Shown piece after piece: positions 1 through 4,419 of a stretch of 6,115 bases of DNA. The first letter of the stretch is position 1, and each line of letters opens with the position of its first letter. The translations under genes were made by a program, and so were the position numbers. Under the pieces are notes generated by a model. It was not told where the DNA came from. It made no database searches and saw nothing but the letters and a program-made list of their open reading frames with translations. The stretch spans positions 8,737-14,851 of the forward strand of contig NZ_ML142874.1 of the NCBI RefSeq assembly GCF_004138495.1, in the 5' to 3' direction. The stretch comes from Phytoactinopolyspora endophytica (GTDB taxonomy: Bacteria; Actinomycetota; Actinomycetes; Jiangellales; Jiangellaceae).

Positions 1-101
1 GGAAGTATGTGAAGTCCTACCCGGAATGTGACTACGTGCGAGACCAGCTCGCACCGAAGACCACCATTAGCACCTATAACAAGTGTTCGTGGCGACGGTA
101 G
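1..101 (+). CDS. 3' end of an unrecognised gene (partial)
   Basis: A reading frame open from the left edge (first whole codon at base 3) ends at TAG 99-101 and encodes 32 residues beginning KYVKSYPECDYV and ending NKCSWRR. Most codons end in G or C, as in real genes of this genome, and the composition is protein-like, with two cysteines that would suit an exported protein. The last 28 bases overlap the end of the convergent regulator gene. I recognise no family. With so few residues the frame could be fortuitous. Confidence 0.45.
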   Translation, partial: KYVKSYPECDYVRDQLAPKTTISTYNKCSWRR

Positions 102-631
102 TGATCCACGGCGTCTTCCTGTCGCCCCACCCCGTAGACCCTGATGAGCTCGGCAAGCCCGGGGTGGTCGCCGACAAGCGCCGCAGCCACGTCGTGCAGC
201 TCTTGCCCTGACGCGACCGCCCGCAACAGTCCCCGAATCGCGGCGACGACGTCGTCCGGCGACGGCTTGGCCGTCGTCGTCTGTGCGCTATCGGTGGAGC
301 GCACATACGACGAGCTCGTCAGGACGCCGCTGACGGAGCGGATCTCATCGATACGGCTCTTCAACTCCTCCGGGCTCACCTGACCGGCCTCCGCCTCGTC
401 GGCCAGTGCCGACAGGGCATGGATCCGCTGCATCGCGGCGGGGTTCCCCATCTTGACCCGCCGTGCCCCCATCAGCTGGGACAGCATCGGCGCGGACACC
501 CCGACCGTCGAGGCCAGCTGTGACTGGGTCAGTCCGAAGGTGTCGATGAGGCGCCGGAAGAGCTCACGGAGAGGCGCTCCGTAGAGTTCCGCTTGTGCGT
601 CACGGTTCCGAGCGAGCTGCTCGTCATCCAC
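74..631 (-). CDS. XRE-like helix-turn-helix transcriptional regulator
   Basis: Predicted cytoplasmic DNA-binding regulator of 185 residues. Numbered from the GTG at 631-629, residues about 20-70 form a Cro/XRE-type HTH. The segment GLTQSQLASTVGVSAPMLSQL (about 33-53) shows the usual TQxxLA second helix and a recognition helix around VSAPMLSQL. A short linker and a helical C-terminal region follow, with SPDDVVAAIRGLLRAV near 124-139 and a segment rich in Leu/Ala to the end; I do not recognise the latter. The frame stays open upstream to an ATG at 805. The extra 58 residues look unlike protein, would overlap the palindromes and promoter of the divergent gene, and are better read as control DNA. 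A GGGGTG about 9 bases before the GTG could be its ribosome-binding site. The last sense codon is TTA, rare in such genomes. It is divergent from the VWA gene and probably represses it and itself through the TTYGC-N4-GCRAA sites. That role is inferred. Confidence 0.82.
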   Translation of the reverse strand: MDDEQLARNRDAQAELYGAPLRELFRRLIDTFGLTQSQLASTVGVSAPMLSQLMGARRVKMGNPAAMQRIHALSALADEAEAGQVSPEELKSRIDEIRSVSGVLTSSSYVRSTDSAQTTTAKPSPDDVVAAIRGLLRAVASGQELHDVAAALVGDHPGLAELIRVYGVGRQEDAVDHYRRHEHLL

Positions 632-676
632 CGAAGGGTCACCCCGCTCTTCTGTTGGCCATCCGGCCGCCACGTA

Positions 677-690
677 TTTGCAATTGCGAA
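677..690. promoter_or_regulatory. Putative operator O1 (TTTGCAATTGCGAA)
   Basis: Imperfect palindrome TTTGC-AATT-GCGAA with one arm mismatch. It lies 46 bp upstream of the preferred GTG of the HTH gene and is the first of three copies of TTYGC-N4-GCRAA in this intergenic region. On the minus strand it follows a weak -35-like TCGACA (697-692), so it would sit in the spacer of the regulator's own promoter; no convincing -10 is visible. It is probably an autoregulatory site. Confidence 0.55.
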
Positions 691-787
691 CTGTCGAGTC
701 GATGGTACGCGATGCCCCACGCGCGCGTGCACCGTTGGGGTCGCACCGAACAGGCGACGCCCCGATCAAGACATCCTCGGCCAAGAG

Positions 788-816
788 TTGACTTTGCAAT
801 CGCAAATCTATAGCTT
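788..816 (+). promoter_or_regulatory. Predicted promoter of the VWA gene
   Basis: A -35 element TTGACT (788-793) matches five of six consensus bases. After exactly 17 bp comes a -10-like TAGCTT (811-816), which fits TAnnnT. Transcription would begin near 823, leaving a leader of roughly 35 bases. The stretch is AT-richer than its surroundings. Palindrome O2 fills the spacer from the end of the -35 and O3 covers the end of the -10 and the expected start point, so a bound protein would block polymerase. This looks like a vegetative sigma promoter under repression; it is predicted from sequence only. Confidence 0.6.
793..806. promoter_or_regulatory. Putative operator O2 (TTTGCAATCGCAAA)
   Basis: TTTGC-AATC-GCAAA has perfect five-base arms around a four-base centre. 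It starts at the last base of the predicted -35 hexamer and occupies the spacer of the VWA promoter. It shares arms and spacing with O1 and O3. Its centre is 22 bp from O3, about two helical turns, so dimers could bind the same DNA face. Confidence 0.6.
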
Positions 817-828
817 CGCTTTAGCAAA
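815..828. promoter_or_regulatory. Putative operator O3 (TTCGCTTTAGCAAA)
   Basis: TTCGC-TTTA-GCAAA has one arm mismatch and is the third copy of the motif. It overlaps the end of the predicted -10 and the likely start point of the VWA transcript. It is more diverged in the centre than O1 and O2, so it may be a weaker or cooperative site. Confidence 0.5.
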
Positions 829-840
829 CTCACCGCGAAG

Positions 841-847
841 AGGAGGG
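841..847 (+). promoter_or_regulatory. Ribosome-binding site of the VWA gene
   Basis: A strong Shine-Dalgarno sequence, AGGAGGG, ends 9 bases before ATG 857. It fixes the start of the VWA gene even though the reading frame is open far upstream, to 593. The protein starting at 857 begins directly with a signal peptide, which agrees. Confidence 0.85.
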
Positions 848-856
848 ACGGCCACA

Positions 857-2863
857 ATGCCGTACGCTCGACGACTTCTGGCCATTGTCGCCACGCTGCT
901 GCTCAGCGTCGCTGCGGCAAGCTCGGCCCACGCCCAGCTCTCACAGAGCACCCAGCCCAGCGACAACGAGATGGGCAGCCTCATGCTCGTTCTCGACTCC
1001 TCCGGGTCCATGGAAGAGCCCGACGCATCCGGGACCACTCGCATCGAGGCAGCCCGCACGGCGTTGCACAGTGTGGTCGACGATCTGCCCGACGAGGCCA
1101 CCGTCGGGATGCGGGTCTTCGGCGCATCGGTCTTCTCCCGCAGCGACGCCGGCGCCTGCGAGGACTCGCAACTCGTCGTGCCGATCGATACCGGCAACCA
1201 GAGCGACCTGAAGGCCGCCATCGACGAGTACGAGCCGTACGGCGAGACGCCCATCTCCTACGCACTGGAGGAGGCTGCAGCGGACCTGGGCGACGAGGGG
1301 CAGCGCACTATCTTGCTCGTCTCCGACGGCGAGGCCAACTGCGATCCTGACCCCTGCGAAGTGGCCGAGGACATCGCCGCACGCGGCATCGACCTCCGGA
1401 TCGACGTCGTCGGATTCGACGTCGACGGAGCCGCACGAAACCAACTGTCCTGCATCGCGGACAAGGGCAACGGCACCTACTACGACGCGGAGAACACCGA
1501 GGAGCTCACCGAGAGCCTCGACACGGTCGCGGCCCGAGCCATGCAGCCCTTTGAGGTGACCGGCACGCCCGTCGAAGGCACACCCGAGTACAACGGAGCT
1601 CCCGAGTTGGAGGCCGGCGGGCAGTACGTCGACACGGTGCCGGAGCTGGACGCCCAAAAGTTCTACACCATCGACCGCAGCGCCGAGGGTTCGAACATCA
1701 TCGTCGGCGCGTCCGGACGCCCGGACGACCGTGGCCAGCTCGAGATGCGTATCGAGACCGCCGACGGCGACGAATGCGACTGGAACTACGCGACGGCGCT
1801 CAACGACACCGGCTACTCCCTGGTGGCGGGATCCGTAGCGACGCTCACCCAGTTCCATCTCGACCCCGACGACCCGTGCGCCACCGCCGACGATCTCCGG
1901 CTGCGCATCCAGCAGAACACCACGGCCGGCACCGCTGACTTCGCGGGTACGCCGATCCAGTTCAAGCTGTGGGAGTACAGCGCCGCCGGCAACTACGACG
2001 ACCTTCCCGAGCCCCAGCAGTACAACGACATCCCGTGGGAAGAGATCAACCCCGACCGTGGCGACACAAGCGAGGTCGACGGCGCCCCGTCGTTCGGTGA
2101 AGCGCCGGAGCTCGAACCGGGCGAGAGTTACACCGACACCGTCGTCCCCGGTGAGATGCGCCTGTTCAGGGTGCCGGTCGAGTGGGGCCAGCGCCTGCAG
2201 GCACAGGTCGACGTCGATCCCGCGGACGGTGCGCTGCGTGACCAGCTTGACGCCGCGTCGACCATAGGCACGCGCGTGTACGGTCCGGCCGGCGGTGACG
2301 CCACCGACATCGCCATCGGGGAGCGGATGAGCGAGATGAACCTCAGGGGAACCGCGGGCGCCCAGGTCCACGCCTCGACCGTGGAAGTTCGGTACCGCAA
2401 CCTTGAGTCCGTTCACGAGTTCATGAACGCCGCCAGCATCGCCGGTGACTACTACATCGCGGTCTCGGTCTCCGAGGACGGCGACGGCGACGAATACGAG
2501 GTCCCGTTCACCCTGACCACAAGCCTGATCGGTGAGGCAGGCGCCGGGGCGCCCGAGTTCACCACGGTCGAGCTGCCCGAGGACGGAAACACCACCGAAG
2601 ATCCGGCCGACGACGCCACCGACGAGCCCGAAGACGACTCCGAGCCATCGGCGGACGCCACCGACACTCCGGCTGACGACGGCACAGAGGACGAAACCCC
2701 GGCCGAAGCGGAGCAGCAGGAGAGCGACACGACCCAGACCGTCGCCAGTGACTCCGAGGACGGCGGGCTCACCCCGGCCACCGTCGGGGTAGGTGTGGGC
2801 GGGCTGCTCCTCCTGACCGGCGGCGGATACGGAATCTACCGTTTCATGCGGATGAGCTCCTGA
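857..2863 (+). CDS. Secreted, membrane-anchored VWA-domain protein
   Basis: Predicted surface protein of 668 residues that probably binds a ligand or partner through a metal-dependent VWA domain. Residues 1-26 are a signal peptide (arginines 5-6, hydrophobic core, AHA before Q27). The VWA domain spans about 41-228 and has a complete MIDAS: DSSGS at 47-51, Thr131 in ETPIS, and Asp157 in SDGEANC. Cysteines 101, 162, 167 and 199 could form disulfides outside the cell. Two related beta-rich modules follow, each opening with APELE (248-252 and 416-420, offset 168 residues); the second ends in an AGDYYIAVSVS-type strand like PPC (pre-peptidase C-terminal) domains. Residues 569-637 are an Asp/Glu/Thr/Pro-rich stalk with no Lys or Arg. 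A glycine-rich transmembrane helix (about 641-661) and the short basic tail RFMRMSS end the protein. There is no LPXTG sorting signal. It is divergent from the HTH gene, whose putative operators cover its promoter, and convergent with the kinase. Architecture is clear; the ligand is unknown. Confidence 0.92.
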   Translation: MPYARRLLAIVATLLLSVAAASSAHAQLSQSTQPSDNEMGSLMLVLDSSGSMEEPDASGTTRIEAARTALHSVVDDLPDEATVGMRVFGASVFSRSDAGACEDSQLVVPIDTGNQSDLKAAIDEYEPYGETPISYALEEAAADLGDEGQRTILLVSDGEANCDPDPCEVAEDIAARGIDLRIDVVGFDVDGAARNQLSCIADKGNGTYYDAENTEELTESLDTVAARAMQPFEVTGTPVEGTPEYNGAPELEAGGQYVDTVPELDAQKFYTIDRSAEGSNIIVGASGRPDDRGQLEMRIETADGDECDWNYATALNDTGYSLVAGSVATLTQFHLDPDDPCATADDLRLRIQQNTTAGTADFAGTPIQFKLWEYSAAGNYDDLPEPQQYNDIPWEEINPDRGDTSEVDGAPSFGEAPELEPGESYTDTVVPGEMRLFRVPVEWGQRLQAQVDVDPADGALRDQLDAASTIGTRVYGPAGGDATDIAIGERMSEMNLRGTAGAQVHASTVEVRYRNLESVHEFMNAASIAGDYYIAVSVSEDGDGDEYEVPFTLTTSLIGEAGAGAPEFTTVELPEDGNTTEDPADDATDEPEDDSEPSADATDTPADDGTEDETPAEAEQQESDTTQTVASDSEDGGLTPATVGVGVGGLLLLTGGGYGIYRFMRMSS

Positions 2864-2886
2864 ACCTCTGCCACACAGTTATGAGG

Positions 2887-2904
2887 GCGCACGACGCCGT
2901 GCGC
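2887..2904. terminator. Small hairpin after the VWA gene
   Basis: GCGCACG (2887-2893) pairs perfectly with CGTGCGC (2898-2904) around a four-base loop, 23 bases after the VWA stop codon. There is no T-tract. It may assist termination or protect the mRNA 3' end together with the larger hairpin that follows. Confidence 0.4.
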
Positions 2905-2916
2905 GAACTGCACCGA

Positions 2917-2952
2917 GTGAGCCCATCGTCGCTAGGTCGACGGTGGGCTCAC
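2917..2952. terminator. Bidirectional stem-loop terminator
   Basis: Arms at 2917-2931 and 2938-2952 form a 15-bp stem with one G-T wobble and a six-base loop (CTAGGT). It lies between two convergent genes, 53 bases past the VWA stop and 28 bases past the kinase stop. No T-run follows on either strand, which is common for actinomycete hairpin terminators. Position and near-perfect pairing support termination of both transcripts. Confidence 0.75.
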
Positions 2953-2980
2953 TGCCATGACGTCGGCGGCGGCACCGCCG

Positions 2981-4240
2981 TCAGAGCAGCTGCGTTATAG
3001 CGAAGACGAGCAACACCAAGCCGGCCGCCGTCACCCCGAACGAGATGACCAGGCCCCGACGACGCTGGGCGCTTCTTACGGATTCGTGCGACGGGTGCGT
3101 AGACGGCGGAGGCGGCGGCCCGGACGTCCCCCGGTCGGACGTGGTGTCGGCCTCCGTCGTCGATTCGGATCTCGTGTAGGACCTCGTCGCCGCACTGTGA
3201 GAAGCAGGCTGCGGCGGGGGTGGCGGCGCGGCCTTAGGAGTCGGGGCCGGCCCCGCTGTTGTGTCGGGCGTCGTCCCAGAAGCAGCAGACTGCGCTGTCG
3301 CGGCGGCGTTGAGGCGCGCGGGGGCGCCATCTGCCGGCGCAGTCTCCATCGGTGGTGGCGGTGCGTCCGCACGGGGGCCGTCGCCGTCCCAGCCGGAGGG
3401 AAGCGGCGGCACCTGGTCGAAGATCTCGACGCCCACGCCGTCGTCGTCCGGAGTGACACCCCGGGCCGGTACCAGACCTGTCGACTCGAGTAGCTGCCGT
3501 GCCTGCGGAGCCGAGGAGGGCCGGTCCACGGGACTCTCTCGGACCAGCTCGCGCACGACCTCGACGAGGCCACCGGCGCCATCCCGCGTGGCCAAGGCGT
3601 CATCCGGAACCACACCGCTGCGCGGCCGGGAACCGAGAAGCATCTCGATGGCGGTCATTCCGGCTGCATACAGGTCCTGGCGGGGGTCAGGGTCTTCTCC
3701 CCGCAGGACTTCAGGCGCCAGGTAACCAGGCGTGCCGACCACCACGTCGGTGTGGGTCAGCCGCGGCTGGCCCACCGGTGCGGCGATACCGAAATCGGAC
3801 AGCTGCAGGTGCGGGGCGCCTGTCCCGGTCGGCTCGAAGAGCAAGTTGGCGGGTTTCACATCGCGGTGGATGATGCCGGAGGAGTGAATCGCCGACAACG
3901 CGTCGAGGAGCTGGTCGAGCAGCGCCGCGGCCCAGGCCACCGGCAGCGGGCCGTGGTCGCCGACCAAAGTGGCCAGCGACCCGCCACGCACCAAGGGCAT
4001 GGTGAACAGGACTCGGTCGTCCTCCCCCGCCCAGCCCAGCGGCATCACCACGTGCGGGTGGTCGATGCGGAACGACTGTTCGCGCACGAAACGCAGCAGG
4101 GATGTCGCGTCGACCTGGCGAAGTACCTTGGCCGCGACGTAGCGCTCATCCCGCCGGTCCCACACCCGCCAGACCGCGCCCATGCCGCCCTCACCTAACG
4201 GATCGACGAGCTCGTAGCGTCCGGCGAAGATTTCTCCCAC
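2981..4240 (-). CDS. Hanks-type (PknB-like) Ser/Thr protein kinase, tail-anchored
   Basis: Transfers phosphate from ATP to Ser/Thr of target proteins at the inner face of the membrane. Numbered from GTG 4240-4238 (419 residues), the kinase domain covers about 7-255. All key residues are present: glycine loop GEGGMGAV (16-23), ATP lysine 38, Glu54, catalytic HRDVKPAN (125-132, Asp127), DFG (149-151), activation-loop TPGYLAPE ending at 177, and Asp189. A conserved-looking EIFDQVPPLPSGW (272-284) follows; I recall a similar motif after the kinase domain in Streptomyces relatives. A Pro/Ala/Ser/Thr-rich linker (about 290-390) precedes basic QRRR and a hydrophobic helix (about 396-418) at the extreme C-terminus, so no sensor domain such as PASTA lies outside the cell. 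I chose GTG 4240 because remembered relatives begin MGEVFAGRYELVDP; GTG 4267 adds nine residues and is possible. Neither has a strong ribosome-binding site. It is convergent with the VWA gene; substrates are unknown. Confidence 0.93.
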   Translation of the reverse strand: MGEIFAGRYELVDPLGEGGMGAVWRVWDRRDERYVAAKVLRQVDATSLLRFVREQSFRIDHPHVVMPLGWAGEDDRVLFTMPLVRGGSLATLVGDHGPLPVAWAAALLDQLLDALSAIHSSGIIHRDVKPANLLFEPTGTGAPHLQLSDFGIAAPVGQPRLTHTDVVVGTPGYLAPEVLRGEDPDPRQDLYAAGMTAIEMLLGSRPRSGVVPDDALATRDGAGGLVEVVRELVRESPVDRPSSAPQARQLLESTGLVPARGVTPDDDGVGVEIFDQVPPLPSGWDGDGPRADAPPPPMETAPADGAPARLNAAATAQSAASGTTPDTTAGPAPTPKAAPPPPPQPASHSAATRSYTRSESTTEADTTSDRGTSGPPPPPSTHPSHESVRSAQRRRGLVISFGVTAAGLVLLVFAITQLL

Positions 4241-4319
4241 GGCGGACCATCGTAGGCGTTCCGGCACGTCACGGCAGCACCACCCTTCGCGGCAAGGGCT
4301 CTGCGCGGCATCGGCACTT

Positions 4320-4380
4320 CGATACCGCCAGATGCGATCAGCGGGGCGAATCCGGCCTGAGATCGCATCGGGCGGTATCG
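4320..4380. repeat. Long inverted repeat between the GH84 and kinase genes
   Basis: Arms at 4320-4339 and 4361-4380 match in 19 of 20 positions (mismatch A4330/G4370) around a 21-base loop. The arms combine CGATACCGCC with GATGCGATC. It lies 40 bases downstream of the GH84 stop on that transcript, which suits a terminator or mRNA 3'-end hairpin. It also sits 80 bases upstream of the kinase start, so it could contain regulator sites. No T-run follows. Confidence 0.65.
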
Positions 4381-4405
4381 AGGTGGTGCGACGGTATCGA
4401 GGTGG
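4373..4405. repeat. Two direct repeats of CGGTATCGAGGTGG
   Basis: Identical 14-bp copies at 4373-4386 and 4392-4405 repeat with a 19-bp period. A degraded third copy (CAGTACCGATCAG, from 4411) follows at the same period and runs into the GH84 stop codon. The first copy overlaps the right arm of the inverted repeat, and its GGTATCG core recurs inverted at 4320-4326. Regular spacing suggests protein-binding sites or local duplication in the kinase upstream region; the function is unknown. Confidence 0.55.
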
Positions 4406-4419
4406 CGGGACAGTACCGA

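Noticed and set aside
593..856. An 88-codon N-terminal extension of the VWA gene
   Set aside because: It runs through the start of the HTH gene, the operators and the promoter. The ribosome-binding site at 841-847 and the signal peptide at 857 mark the true start.
941..2416. A 491-codon open frame on the minus strand, antisense to the VWA gene
   Set aside because: The real gene on the plus strand has a signal peptide, MIDAS motifs and a strong ribosome-binding site. The antisense frame is Val/Gly/Arg-rich without recognisable domains, a usual shadow in high-GC DNA.
2564..2767. The acidic low-complexity stalk as a possible coding repeat array or sorting region
   Set aside because: The Asp/Glu/Thr/Pro composition is irregular with no fixed repeat unit, and no LPXTG motif is present before the transmembrane helix.
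2957..3493. A 178-codon plus-strand frame opposite the kinase linker
   Set aside because: Very Arg-rich translation caused by the Pro/Ala-rich linker on the other strand; no domain and no ribosome-binding site.
4283..4298. CCCTT/AAGGG inverted repeat just upstream of the kinase
   Set aside because: Only a five-base stem with a six-base GC loop; too short to separate from chance in GC-rich sequence.
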